The position numbers and the translations under genes are program-made. This document shows positions 1 to 10,760 of a stretch of DNA of 64,000 nt, piece by piece; the stretch's first letter is position 1; each line of letters opens with the position of its first letter. Source of the stretch: Laccaria trichodermophora (Eukaryota > Basidiomycota > Agaricomycetes > Agaricales > Hydnangiaceae); contig JACTVC010000009.1 of NCBI GenBank assembly GCA_018417955.1, positions 434,001 to 498,000 on the forward strand, read 5' to 3'. The notes below the pieces were generated by a model that saw nothing but the letters and a program-made list of their open reading frames with translations, ran no database searches and was not told where the DNA came from.

Positions 1-883
1 TCTCCTTGATTGTATGGTCACCCCCACTTTTCTGAGCGCCCCAGATGTCCAAAACCACACGTCTTTCGCGGAGTTTGGCCTGTTCTATTATCAATTGCTT
101 TAGCTGTGCATCTGTCATATTTCCAAGAACAAAGGTGCTAAGGTCCGATTTCATAATCTCTACCAAGGATAGGATGGATTGCATGACATCCACGAGAAGT
201 TGTGCGAGGGGCGACGGTGGTTGGGCTTGACTGGAAGGCTGAGTGGCGTCTATATGATTAGGGTCTATTACTTTTGGGGCGTAGACCGGAAAAGGGTCGT
301 CTAACTTTCTATGAAGGTCATCGACTATATTATCGCGTAGCGGAGCGCATCGTTCACGCAGGGCTACTACGATCTCTTTGAGGAAGACGCGGGCAGATTG
401 AAGGGGAGACGATGTCGGAGGAAAAGGTAAGGACAATGCTTGCACTATTTGATGATTGGGAGGGAAAAGAGGAGAAAGGGCCTCGAGTATATCGCCGTAT
501 AGACACTTCAAACGAGGTAGCTGTACAGAGGGGATGGGTGACGACAGAGCTTCAAGGGCCTACGATAAGAAACAACTTCCTGTTAGTTTCAGAACCGGCC
601 AACAGTGGGAACGCACCTCAGTCCAAAAGGCTTTATGTGCCACCTCCTTCACTCGACCAAGCAACGCTGTGTCTTGACCTCCTCGCCCCGGTGGTTCGTC
701 TTGTAATCCAACTTGGGTATGCGCAAGCATTGACAAGGGGGTCTTTCCCGGTGGAAGCACGCTCTCTGGGTCTGTTGCCAAGAGGTGAAGCAGATAAGCT
801 TGGTTGATGGCATGAATAAGTTCAAGCGGGAGCGTAGAGAGTGTTTGTTGAGCAACAAAACTCGAGTTTGGACCACTATTCAT
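1..883 (-). CDS. Tcp11/SOK1-family protein, 5' part (runs off left edge)
   Basis: Two exons are visible. Exon 1 is 883-617, ending in phase 0 before a GTGCG donor; exon 2 starts at 559 after a CGTAG acceptor and stays open to base 1. The junction joins ...AFWTE to ALEAL, and the frame goes on with LYGDILEALSPLFPPNH, LRERCAPLRD and, near the edge, MKSDLSTFVLGNMTDAQLK. This order is that of the T-complex 11 domain, whose yeast member SOK1 acts in cAMP/PKA-linked signalling; the role here is inferred from the family. The C-terminal half lies outside the window. The ATG at 883 follows an in-frame stop, so it is the first start in this exon, but a further upstream exon is possible: fungal members usually have a longer N-terminus. 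This appears to be the host gene that borders the transposon island on the left. The family call is from memory of its motifs. Confidence 0.8.
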
Positions 884-1343
884 ATCAAGCCGCGAAATGT
901 AGGTGAACTGGGTGACGGTTTATCATCTCCCATCGACGTAAATGGCAATTTTTGCGGATCAGCGGCTGCACGCCGCACCGAAAAGAAGTTTGTCAGAATC
1001 TTCCCTGAATATACAGTCGACATTCTCACAATGCATATAGTAGTAATACATAAACCTCATGATGCATAAGATTTCCTGGGGACCGACTCGGTACGCAGGG
1101 ATTTATGCATGAAACGTCATATTGAATAATGCATAATGGATTTTGAGGTTATGCACCACCAAATCTACAGGTTCTGTGGGTATTTACTTGTTCACCCCAT
1201 TGTACCTGAATTTTTTGGGGTCAAAATCTACCCTAATATGCACTTTGTGTGTAGTAACCAACATTTTGGGCACTTTTCCATGCCAACATTTGTCAAATTC
1301 ACTGTGAGCCTCCATTTTGGGTAGGTCATGTGTGGACCCTTGT
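884..1343. other. Spacer between host gene and repeat island
   Basis: No coding region, RNA gene or clear repeat was seen. It should hold the promoter of the Tcp11-like gene, which is read leftward. The only reading frames are short and unsupported. Confidence 0.4.
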
Positions 1344-1442
1344 CCTCTGCCAAAGCGCTCTTACTGAGGGTCACGGGTAGCCGATAAACGATCTAGTCTT
1401 TGACTAGATCCTGATTTTCTTCAAGTGGAGGAGCTGGCAGCT
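1344..1442 (+). repeat. 99-bp direct repeat, left copy
   Basis: Starts CCTCTGCCAAAGCGCTC and ends GGAGGAGCTGGCAGCT. The same sequence, with only a couple of differences, recurs at 2008-2106. The two copies flank a repeat block and an LTR fragment. Confidence 0.75.
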
Positions 1443-1526
1443 CCGTAATTACACACAGATCATCAATGTACACTAGAAATATAAAAGATGTTGACATAGT
1501 TGAGTCTTTAGGGATGAGGTGGGAGG

Positions 1527-1749
1527 GTCTTGAGAAAAAATGCTCGTGTATTGTGCTGATCTGTGTTAGATGATCAGCCAAACTCCTTGTTTAAGTTGAA
1601 GAGGGGGTCGGCGGCGCCGAGGAAGCGAGATTCTCACCGTGCAAAATAATAGTCTTCGTTGTTGAAGAGAGAACGGCGGCGCCTGGAAGACTATTATTTG
1701 AAGAGAGGTGAGAGTTCGTCCTGCAAGGGGAAGCACAACGTGCTTCCCT
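1527..1749. repeat. 223-bp dispersed repeat with inner palindrome (copy 1)
   Basis: Almost identical to 40541-40763. It begins GTCTTGAGAAAAAATGC and ends in GTGCTTCCCT. Inside, ATAATAGTCTTC near 1650 is matched by GAAGACTATTAT near 1690, so the middle can fold into a hairpin; GGCGGCGCC boxes flank this. No protein is evident. At this copy it is followed by the 3' part of an LTR, at the other copy by the 5' part of the same LTR family, which suggests it is a short mobile element or an LTR-linked segment. Its nature is not settled. Confidence 0.65.
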
Positions 1750-2007
1750 GGGATGTCTCACAAGAGCTGGGAGGCAGCACAAAGGAGAGACCCAGGCTAT
1801 ATACCTCTCTACGAGCCATAGCGCCTGACTCAGCGTCGCTATTGAATAGCACTGAGCCATGGCGGCACGAAGAGAGGTATTACTCAGGAGATGAGTAAGT
1901 GACTTGCGGCGGTGCCGCTGACGAATTCGGCGAGGCCGAATTCACGTGAGCTGGGCCCAGAGGCCTCCGAAAATGCTCCCCTCCCTTGGAACCCGCATTT
2001 ACGACGA
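1750..2007 (+). repeat. LTR fragment, 3' part (family of 53549-54176)
   Basis: From GGGATGTCTCACAAGAGC to CCCGCATTTACGACG it matches about 53926-54176 with few changes. The first part of the LTR is missing and replaced by the 223-bp repeat. No internal retrotransposon region is attached. Confidence 0.75.
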
Positions 2008-2106
2008 CCTCTGCCAAAGCGCTCTTACTGAGGGTCACGGGTAGCCGATAAACGATCTAGTCTTCGACTAGATCCTGATTTTCTTCAAGTGGAGGAGCTG
2101 GCGGCT
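2008..2106 (+). repeat. 99-bp direct repeat, right copy
   Basis: Second copy of 1344-1442. It lies directly after the LTR fragment, so the pair brackets about 0.56 kb. It is far too long for a target-site duplication. Confidence 0.75.
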
Positions 2107-2189
2107 ATAAGTCGTGAAAATGTTGTGTGTGGGGGATGGTGGTGGTAGAGAAGATGATAGCGAAAGCACTTGAAGATGGTTTGGAAAGA

Positions 2190-2440
2190 TTAAAGAAGGG
2201 TACAGAAACGAATTGCGGCAAGCTGTTGCTCGGCTCGTATGGTAGGATTGTCACGTATGTAGATTTTCCATGCTTGGGAGGACCAACGACCGAGTGCTTG
2301 AATAACGGACTCTGAGAGGCCTAAGCTGGCGTAATACGTAGCTGCGCCAACACATGGGGAGTGACCACCAAAGTCCCTGTCAAGGGGCAAGAAGAATTTT
2401 CGGTCGAACCAAGAGCGGGTGGGAGTGGATCCGTTAGCGC
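2190..2440 (-). pseudogene. DIRS-type tyrosine recombinase, C-terminal piece
   Basis: The minus frame reads GSTPTRSWFDRKFF, then FGGHSPCVGAATYYASLGL and ALGRWSSQAWKIYIR. This is the end of a tyrosine-recombinase catalytic domain: the HxxR box (here H-S-P-C, so the conserved Arg has become Cys), the GRW(S) segment and the Tyr nucleophile in WKIYIR. In DIRS retrotransposons such an enzyme replaces the DDE integrase. Upstream coding sequence resumes at about 4572, so a 2.1-kb insertion separates the two parts. It is a dead fragment. Confidence 0.75.
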
Positions 2441-4571
2441 AGACATCAGCAAACCTACAGATTACTCGCCGGCTTTTTGCGACTTTTTGCGACTGACAGC
2501 TTGTTGACAAGTCACAAGCTGAAAACAAGCTTGCAAGTCGACAAGTTACTGGCTATGTTGGAACAATTGTAGAATTAGTAGCTATTTTACAAAGTACAAC
2601 TACATCTCCCCGTGTGAGACGGCCAGCGTACTGAATAACGAAGTAAGCACGAAATGTGTATGATTGAGAAGAATGGAAATTCTCTTCGAGGAGATGAACC
2701 AAAGACTGGAAGGTGGCAGCACGCGCAATGGAATCCAACGAAATAACTTGAACGCTACGTTGCTGTTTCTTTTGAACTCCGAGACTCGGACCATACTACC
2801 CACGAGCCGATTCAGGACTATCACCAACAGAAACTAGCAAGTTAATAAAAGCACATGAGTGATAACAAATTGAATGGAAGGAAAAGAAGGACGCACCCAA
2901 TAATCACGCCCCACATGCTAAAGAGCTCAGAATCAGTGTCGTATCGCGTGTATTTGTTACACCAATTGGGATTGGAGCGAATACGTTCACGGTGCATCCC
3001 ACCTGCACCACAGAGATCAGAACGGAGCGTAGCATGGGGGTGGAGGAGAACCCACTCACCAGTCAAAAGCCGGCATTGGAAGGAGGTGTAAGGGTATGAC
3101 TTTCCGTTTCATCTGTGAAGGATGGTACGATATTCCAGTGATGTGGATGGTCATGTCGTGTTGGATTGACTGGGTTGCAAAGTTCACAAGAACAGTCGCT
3201 GTATGAGAAGGAATGGGTTTGAGAGTCGCCAGAGGTAATTGGCCAGAAAGGTGGACGGGAGAAAGATACGAACGTCTTTGAGAAAAAGAAACAACTTGCT
3301 TATGTAACCATCCGTAACCAAGCTATGTGAATAACCATGGCGTGCTAACGTCTTCCCAACCACACCCAGCTCCGATCTTGTCTTTGCCTCAAACAACGAT
3401 GTCAGCGCGATTCTCCGCTATGTCAGCTGGGCGACTATGTAGGGCATTGTGGGGTCTGCAGTGCGCTGACGAGGGGATCCTGGCCAAAGTACGTGAGCTT
3501 GACATCCACCAACTCCTGCCAGCTCACACAAGACCTGCTCAATCCAAGTAGATCATCGACGTTGCCACCCTATATGCAGTAAGTACCCTTGTCAAACAGC
3601 CTATCCCCCACTGATATTTCCATCCAGCAGGGATTCAATAACCATCATTTATATCCGAGAACTTGACGGTCCTCTCTCTCGTTCCTTGGATACCAGCTGC
3701 CCTGCACATCTTTGCCACACGTATTGCAGATTTGACGCGTCGCCCACCTAGCTCCCTCACGCAAACTGACGCGACAACATCCGGCGATACCATCCAGTTC
3801 CACATAAGGTGTGTCTCTACAGTTCCATCGAAGATGTGGAAACTCACGTAGGTTCTTATAGCGCTAAATACTATGACGCTGTCGGAACTGCACGATCTCT
3901 GACACCTTCCACAATCTTACACTGGATGTGATGGTGATGTGGATGGGGTAGCAGACTTTTTTTGGTGGTAACTCAATCAACTGTCGTTATAAAGTCGGCT
4001 CTGACGCACCTTTGTGTCTAGAACCTCCATGTTGCACTTCCTATACAAGCCCTTATCATACGCCTGATCCCCACCAAATACAATGACTCGTAGATCTCAC
4101 GACCAGCCTGCAATGGCAAGGTGGAGGGGTTGGCACCGACAGCTAGTGGCATGAGGTAAGTGACCTATTGCAAGTGTCGAAAGAGACATTCATGTACTTT
4201 TGAATAAGGCACACAACACTAGGTATTGCCATTCGAAAGTATGCTTCGTGCTTTCCGCAGCAACAGCATGTCAATCAGTTTTCCCTTCACTATTATCTGT
4301 ACTTCTAACGAGATTTGTGCTACTGATTGAAGTACTTCCTACCATTAAATCCACAATAACTTGATACTGCTACCCCTTTATTGTTGAATACCAAAAATTA
4401 GATGAACTTTTTTCAACTTGTCAGCTTGTGAGAGCTTGTCAATCAATCTTGCGACTCAACTTGTCAGATTTTAGGATCTACTTGTCAACTTGCGACTTAT
4501 GACTCGTTTGGACTCGTTTGGGCTCGTATGAGTTGAAACAAGTCCAAACAAGTCGTGATGAGCGGACTGTA
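2441..4571. mobile_element. About 2.1-kb insertion splitting the recombinase gene
   Basis: The recombinase frame breaks off near 4572 and resumes near 2440. The insert ends are rich in ACTTGT/ACAAGT words: TTGACAAGTCACAAGC at about 2500-2520, and GTCAACTTGCGACTTATG at about 4482-4500. Short matching ends (CTACAG near 2455, CTGTAG near 4568) suggest a DNA element with short inverted repeats. No target duplication was found and no protein-coding region in it is convincing. The edges are approximate. Confidence 0.5.
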
Positions 4572-4998
4572 GAAATACTGATGGATGAATAGAGCGGGGC
4601 GAGTGCCATGCCGGCAGTCACGGTGTGTTATATAGTCGCGCATGAGTGCAATAGGGTTGGCGGAATCGTGGTGAGTGAATAGTACATCTGTACCATGATA
4701 GAACGGGTCTCCCTTGTGGTAGGGAAGGTGATATTGCATGCGGTTATTCAGAAACGACAGTGACGCACGCTTAATCACTTTCCTCCAATCCCATTGATCT
4801 CTATCGTTTTTCCACACCAGCTCACCCAGACGATGACACCTGTAAAAACAGCAGGAAAGGAGTGTGGCAAAGAAGAGGTCGTCGTATGCATGGGTGGTAT
4901 ACGCGACATGCGCAAAAGCTTCGAGATGGGAGAGGCGAAGTGGTTGCTTCCGACGAATCGGGTCTGCGCGAATTTTTTTTTTTTTTTTTTTTTTTTTT
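4572..4998 (-). pseudogene. DIRS-type tyrosine recombinase, middle piece
   Basis: Minus frame from about 4990 down: RADPIRRK, HLEAFAHVAYTTHAYDD, CHRLGELVWKNDRDQWDWRK, then LPYHKGDPFYHGTD and RPALFIHQ. This holds the first catalytic Arg region (CHRxGEL) of the tyrosine-recombinase fold. It links by homology to 2190-2440. The 5' side is cut at a 26-T run, the poly-A end of a LINE inserted on the same strand. Confidence 0.7.
4973..4998 (-). repeat. Poly-A tail of LINE copy A (26 T on + strand)
   Basis: An uninterrupted run of 26 T. On the minus strand it is an A tract 170 bases past the stop codon of a LINE ORF2, as expected for target-primed reverse transcription. Confidence 0.85.
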
Positions 4999-5333
4999 GG
5001 TGGAGCTTAACAGCACACGACAATCTACATAGTAGACCTCCTGCACCAGCATATTCTGTAGGGATTTCCACCCCACTTAGGCTGCCACCCCGAGGAAATA
5101 CATTAACGTACACCTGGACTGTTTGGTGCCCAGGTAGTGTGAGGCTCGGGGCGACAGATAGAGTACCTTAGCGGTTCTGTCCGGCTGGTCGCATTGCCCC
5201 AATACTCACTAAAACCCTGGTAGTATTTATCCAGTTTTCTTGAAGGCTTGCTTCGTTTTGCAGGACACCTGTCCATGTGCGCCTGACTAGGTCTGGTTGC
5301 ATGGCCTTTCTTCCGTATTTGCATTTATTGGTT

Positions 5334-5341
5334 GCGATCAT
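5334..5341 (+). repeat. Target-site duplication GCGATCAT, left
   Basis: GCGATCAT stands directly before TAGTGATG and again directly after CATCACTA at 6639-6646. Eight bases is the hAT length. Confidence 0.9.
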
Positions 5342-6638
5342 TAGTGATGTGCAAGGGTTTGCAAACCCTTAGGGGTACAAGGGTAAGGGTAAGGAGGGTA
5401 AGGGTAGAGGTTAGGATTTTCTGACCCTCAAAAAACCCCAACCCTTGACAAGGGTTGGGGGTTTTTGTGAGGGTAAGTCAAGGGTGGTCAACAGATTATG
5501 TAATAGATCATGTGAGCTGCATGAGCGGTGTTTGCCAGGAACGTTACATACATCAACAACAAACAAACACTTTTCTTTCTCAACAACCACTATCCACATC
5601 CACAACCACCCACAGCTGTGACCAACAACCCCACCTTCCGCAACCACCGCCATTCGACGTTCCGAACCACCATCGCACATGTCGACAACAACGACAACAT
5701 GGCAACACCACGTCAGCAGCCCAACGGCTGACAGCGACCTGGCACGTCGTCCAGACAGTGACAACGCAATCGTCGTCACTGCCCACATTAGTTCAGGTGC
5801 GCAATGTGATCCCTCCCCTGCACCCTTTCCTTTCTTCACACAACAAACAGGTGCCACGTCAGTGACATGACAACCGACAATGACCGAACCACACTTTAAC
5901 CACCGTGACCAACCACCGCCACCTTCCCCAACTGTGGTTCGACGCCCTGAACCACCACTACACATGCCAACAACAACAACGAGGCGACGCCACATCACCA
6001 GCCAAATGGATGACAAGTGACGGCGACGACCTGGCATGTCAACGAGCGCCCAACACCATGAAAAGTGACGAATGCCCAGCACCACCACTTGAGCCCAGGT
6101 GAGTTGTTACAACCCCGTCATCTCACTCCTTCCTTTGACATTGAATCCAGGTGCTACGTCGCTGTTAGCAACGTGGCAACCAAACGACGAACAATGGCCA
6201 ATTCATCGTTCGTCGTTGTCATCCATCTTATGACCCACCAGTGAGCACCTCTGTCCCAACCCACGTCTCTAACATGTCCCCTACAGATTACATGACACAA
6301 TGATGACACCGCGCTGCAATGACGACACCATGCCATGACAACAACAATGCCACAACAATGACAGTGGACGGTCAAACGACCAACACAACGACATCTGATG
6401 ACACGACAAGAAGAGGGGGGCGTCACCTTGACTTATGTACTGATTGATTAGACTATGTAGTGTACATTATACTTGACCCTAACGTCCACCCGTTGTGGGT
6501 TTTCGACCCCCCAAACCCTGTACAAACCCCTACCCCCACCCCTGAAATACCCTTACCCATGGAAAGGGTACGGGTTTGCATCGGGTAAGGGTAAAGGTAG
6601 ATGTGAAAACACCCGCGGGTTACCCGTGCTCATCACTA
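5342..6638. mobile_element. hAT-like non-autonomous element (1.3 kb)
   Basis: Ends are TAGTGATGTGCAAGGGT on the left and, read inward from the right, TAGTGATGAGCACGGGT, followed on both sides by GGGTAAGGGTAAGG-type sequence. The 8-bp duplication GCGATCAT flanks it exactly. The TAGTGATG-GCA ends and 8-bp duplication are those of the hAT superfamily. No transposase is encoded: the inside is low-complexity ACAAC/CAACGAC sequence, and the long frames there (for example 5411-6088 on the minus strand) are compositional. Parts of the inside (GAGCCCAGGT, and ACGTGGCAACCAAACGACGA at about 6168-6187) recur at 12.2-13.0 kb, so related copies exist nearby. Confidence 0.85.
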
Positions 6639-6646
6639 GCGATCAT
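6639..6646 (+). repeat. Target-site duplication GCGATCAT, right
   Basis: Second copy of the duplicated target of the hAT-like element. Removing the element and one copy restores the LINE reading frame. Confidence 0.9.
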
Positions 6647-7723
6647 ATCTAGTTTAAGCCTTTTGTTTATCGCAGCGGCCCACCTTCTTTTGACTTCGTC
6701 TGGGGTATGGATCCTGCTTCTGTCTTCCTCTCTTTCTATATGCCATTCACACCTCAGTTTCCAGATGAGGTGGGCTGACTCTGATATGACGATCGTGTAT
6801 AACCTGTCCTTCCCTTTCAGTTTCTTTCCTTTATCATTTTGGAAAGTGGGGAGCCTGCATCCTAGCACCATCCCGAGTGTGCAGGTGTTTAGACTTATTC
6901 TCTTTTGTTTCAGGATATTCTCCACTAGTTTCCATACTGTTTGTTGGCCTGAGGCAGGGCACTCGGTGAGTATGTGTTCCATGGATTCTTCTCCTTCACA
7001 TATCACGCACTTCGCTCTATGTTCGAAGTTAGGTACCCTTGTCCAGTAGGCACCGCATCTGTACGCATTGTGCATGGCCTTCCAGAGGTATGCTCTGGCT
7101 TCTTTGTTAATGCTACGGTTCTTAAGTGACATCCAGATCTTCTTGTCTGTCGGCAGGATGCTGAAGCTCTCTTCTATTGCGTACCTTGTTATGTCTAGAT
7201 TTATCAAGGTGCCTCTTCTGGTGGGGGCAGTCTTCCTGTTACGTATCCCCTGGTACAGGAGCGACTGCGTCATTTGGCAAAGCTTTGCTCCTACAATTTC
7301 GAAAGGCTCCGGCGTTGTCAGGTTTATTTCTTCTTCACCTGTCCCAGCGCTTCCTTCCTTTGCCAGTTTTAGTGCATTTTCTGCTTCCTTTTTCTTCCCC
7401 AATCTTAACCAGGTTTGTCCTCCCCTCTGTCTCATTAGGGCGAGGCTCGTCATTAGGATGTCGCTGTTGGCAACTCCTGTCCACCTCTGATCTTCCCAGT
7501 CTTTGGCATGCTTTGTGAGACTCTCTACTATCGACCGTGAACTACTGTTTATGCAGATGTTTGATCCAGCTGGGCATATTCGTAGAGCTTGGAGGAGCAT
7601 CGCTAGTTCAGCTGTGTTTGTTGTCTTAATTTTGCTAGGTACACGCCCATTCGGGCCAGATGACCAGTGCTGATCCAGTGATGGAGTGTTGCCAGATATG
7701 GGTAAGATATGATGGGATATCAC

Positions 7724-8948
7724 TGATGATATCTGAGGCTTCTTGGATTCCCATATCCAATCATATGCCAGGTGACCGACGTCCTGAGGATATCCCAGTG
7801 AGAGAACCTATGTATCTCTACACTTGGAGGTCTCCTGAATATCTTTGGTATATGCTTTGTAGATCTATGGACATGTCAAAATGGTAGCACTTTTTTGAGC
7901 ACCAGCTGTTCTTTCATTGCATCCTTGATTGGAACATTGGAAGACTGAGAAAAGGTGATATATTATATATACTGGCTACTGGTACATGGCATACAACAAC
8001 ATGAGAACAGGATAGAGTCAGAGGAAACCTTCTTTGCATTCAGTGCGTACTCAGTCCCCATCATGACTGTAGAGAAAATCAGTATCAATCACTAAATTAT
8101 GGATAAAAACCGTACCAGCAACTGACCCATGGGTGACCATCCATCCTATTTCAGCACATGGTGGCTACCTGAGGTTGTTAAGCAATGGGTATGATAGGCA
8201 AGGGCTGGTTGTACTTACCGCATCCATTGTTGGTGGTGCGATGGATGTTGATGATGTTGTTGGGCTTGGGTTGTGATGGTGGTCGTGGGTATCAGATTGG
8301 AGTATGGTTAGGGGATATGCTTGTGAGAGGGGATTGCTCATGAACAGGGTGAATTGCTCATGAACGGGGTGGGCTTGCTTACCTTGTCATTCAAAAGGAG
8401 GCGGCACAACAGCGAGTACAACCAATCTGTTAGGACGTTAGTGAAGAACGTCGAGTTGGATAAGTTTGACCCACCATTGGACCATGTTGGCATGCTCGGT
8501 TGTGTGCCAGAGCCAGAGATGAGGCTGGTGAGTGGAACACGTCAACGTTGAAAGGGAAGTTGGAACATTGAATTTTGTTCAACTTAGCACATGACTTGAT
8601 TTAATTTAGGGCAAGCATTTTGGACTTAGATATTTCTTGTGAATTTTCACATTTGCTCACCTGGCCATATTTTCTGTATTTATTTTCTTCATTGAAGTGA
8701 AATAAAACTGTTGTCAATCAACATATAATGTCTATTCTATGTATATATCAGTACAGGTCCCATCAGGCAATGGTTAAAATTCTGGCAGTACTCCAGCAGG
8801 ACATCCAACTGAGTATATCTTGAGGAGGTACAGACACACATCAGTGGCATACTCCAAGGCTGGATGTGGGATGTCAGGGCAGGGACATCTTGGCCTGATC
8901 CGACGAACATTCACAGGGTAACTGGGTTGATAACCGTCGGCTGTCATG
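7724..8948. other. Unassigned spacer
   Basis: Between the truncated 5' end of LINE copy A and the Gypsy 5' LTR. It holds AT-rich sequence, many GATATC/ATATCC words near 7700-7800 and TGTTG-type low complexity near 8230-8290. A minus frame at 8774-8980 has no family I recognise and runs into the LTR. No gene is supported. Confidence 0.4.
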
Positions 8949-9176
8949 TGTAATCCTTGATTACGCATATTTGGCATCATCTTCCCACAGATACATCACG
9001 TACACTCCCCGCGTCGCTTCACACTGACTCTCTTACCACCACCATCTCTCTACATTGTATTCTCTGTTCATAGATCTCCAGAATCATACACGCGGTATAT
9101 TTCTGTCTGCGTGTTGAGTCATCTCTATCTTCTTCCCTAGTGTTATCTATCCCCTCTTTAGGGGGATAGATTTCCA
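8949..9176 (+). repeat. Gypsy 5' LTR
   Basis: 228 bp, TG...CA ends. It holds an inverted GTTATCTATCCCC / GGGGGATAGAT pair near its 3' end. Nearly identical to 15995-16222. No convincing primer-binding site is seen in the T-rich sequence after it. Confidence 0.88.
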
Positions 9177-9641
9177 CTTTTTTTGAAATATCACTGTGTT
9201 CGTATACACTAACGCGTTTATCAACAGAGTAAAGTGCCGTCAGCCTATGACACTTATATGACCAACTTAATATTCGCGTTTTTCGTACCGTACCAACCGT
9301 GCGTATCCTTAAAGGCCTTTATTTAACCGTAACCGTTTACCATAGTGGAGGGCCAACCGCCTGTACCATCTACATCTCGACCGTCCACACCGCTGTCATC
9401 ACCCTTATCATCCGTATCATCCGTATCCGAAACGTCGTCTACTTGGCTCACTACTTCACCGTGCTTTACGCGAGCAACAGTAGCAACTCGCCGTTTACCA
9501 CTACTCCACGAACTTCAACTGCCTACACGCCGTCGCCCTGCACGCCCCTTACATCATTCTCAACGTCCTGTATCCTTTACACTGTCTACCGACTCTTCCA
9601 GTGACGATGAAAGCGCATATAGTCACTCAAAATCAACAAAA

Positions 9642-10108
9642 ATGTCCACTGCTGCAACTGTCGAACCTACAAGTGGAAAGGCTCCTGTCTTGACGAGCGG
9701 AGACGTCACTCCATCAGTCATGATGGAGTTTGAAAACTCCTGTTACGATTTTTTTGAGGCAAAATCAGTACCTGCAGACAAACAGGTTGCATTTATCTTA
9801 CCGGGGATCAGGGATCTGCGCATTAGAAACTGGGTTGCAGCCGACCGCGTGACTATTGTCGCTCTCCCTTTCACTTCATTCATGACCCAACTCCATGCCA
9901 ACTACCTTCATCCCGATTGGGAGGACCACGTTCGTGACGAAATCTTGAATTCCCGTTTGGATCCGAATAAGGATTCCTTCTGGTCTTGGTCGCAGAACGT
10001 TATCAAACTCAACTGTTTACTCAAAAATACAACTTCCGTCTTTGACGATATCACCCTCCGTAACCAACTCGACACGCATCTCGATGACGGACTCAAAGAC
10101 AGCCGAGG
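9642..10108 (+). pseudogene. Gypsy gag, truncated
   Basis: From the first in-frame ATG (9642) the frame reads MSTAATVEPTSGKAPVL, TPSVMMEFENSCYDFFEAKS, WEDHVRDEILNSRLDP and NQLDTHLDDGLKDS. This is the capsid-like N-terminal part of the gag common in agaric chromoviruses; gag packages element RNA in a cytoplasmic particle. It is cut at 10108 by a DNA element; the nucleocapsid zinc knuckle expected after it is missing. The frame is open upstream of 9642 but has no ATG there. It cannot give a full gag. Confidence 0.75.
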
Positions 10109-10339
10109 CTGTAGCTTATGACCAACCTAACCTGCATTCTTGCACTTTGCCTTTTTTCGTGAGCAGTGCATTTTTGCATGTGGCCCAAATGCCAAAAGTT
10201 TCTGCATCCTCAATCCACCAAAAGAATGCTGCCAAAAATCAAAAAAGCACTGTATAATAACCCTAGTCTAGGTTTTCTTTCATTTTATTGTAAATCTGTA
10301 CTATTTCAGGATCTAGAATGTTTGTGATTTGTAACAAGT

Positions 10340-10760
10340 CTAAATATAGCTCAGATATGTTTTATGATTGAAAATTCTCAGAAATGGTAAATCCTGGATC
10401 ATCATTGATGACTAGTGTGTTTTCCTGTATTCTGTGTATGTTTTATCTGCCTAAAAAGCATCCAAATATGCTTCTTTTATATATTACAAATCTAAATATA
10501 GCTCAAATATGTTTTATGATTAAAAATTCTCAGAAATGGTACATCCTGGATCAGCATTGATGACTGGTATATTTTCTTGTATTCTGTGTATGTTTTGTTT
10601 GCCTAAAGAGCATCCAAATATGTTTTTTCTTGGGATCCAGATTTATTACACATCTAAATATAGCTCAGGTATGTTTTATGATCAGAAATGGTACAGGATT
10701 GATGACTGGTATGTTTTCCTGTAATCTGTGTATGTTTTCTTTATCCAAAGTGGCAAAGAG
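10340..10760 (+). repeat. Three imperfect direct repeats of about 150-160 bp
   Basis: TAAATATAGCTCAGATATG at 10341 recurs at about 10493 and 10655 in altered form, each followed by TTTTATGAT, CAGAAATGGTA and TTTTCTTGTATTCTGTGTATG-like sequence. No coding capacity. Confidence 0.7.

Larger units (their letters stand above)
4999..7723 (-). mobile_element. LINE copy A, 5'-truncated, interrupted by a hAT-like element
   Basis: Only the 3' end of ORF2 is present. From about 7723 the minus frame shows an RNase H remnant (KTTNTAELAMLLQALRI), a zinc-knuckle-like stretch (KCVICEGEESMEHILTEC) and a C-terminal region through KRLKLDMIA. The frame is cut at 6646/6639 by the element at 5342-6638. Past it the same frame resumes at 5333, stays open for 55 codons, and stops with TAA at 5168-5170; a 3' UTR and the poly-A follow. 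Same family as, or close to, the LINE at 16223-22460 (Tad/I-like, APE endonuclease plus RNase H). 5' truncation is usual for LINEs. Confidence 0.75.

Noticed and set aside
4794..5171. 125-codon frame across the poly-T run
   Set aside because: It crosses the junction of recombinase fragment and LINE poly-A on the wrong strand for both.
5360..5480. GGGTAAGGGTAAGG runs as telomere repeat
   Set aside because: The unit is irregular and not TTAGGG arrays; the mirrored sequence at 6500-6600 shows it is the terminal region of the hAT-like element.
5411..6102. Long frames on both strands (up to 225 codons)
   Set aside because: They lie in low-complexity CAACAA/TTGTTG sequence inside the hAT-like element and have no protein-like pattern.
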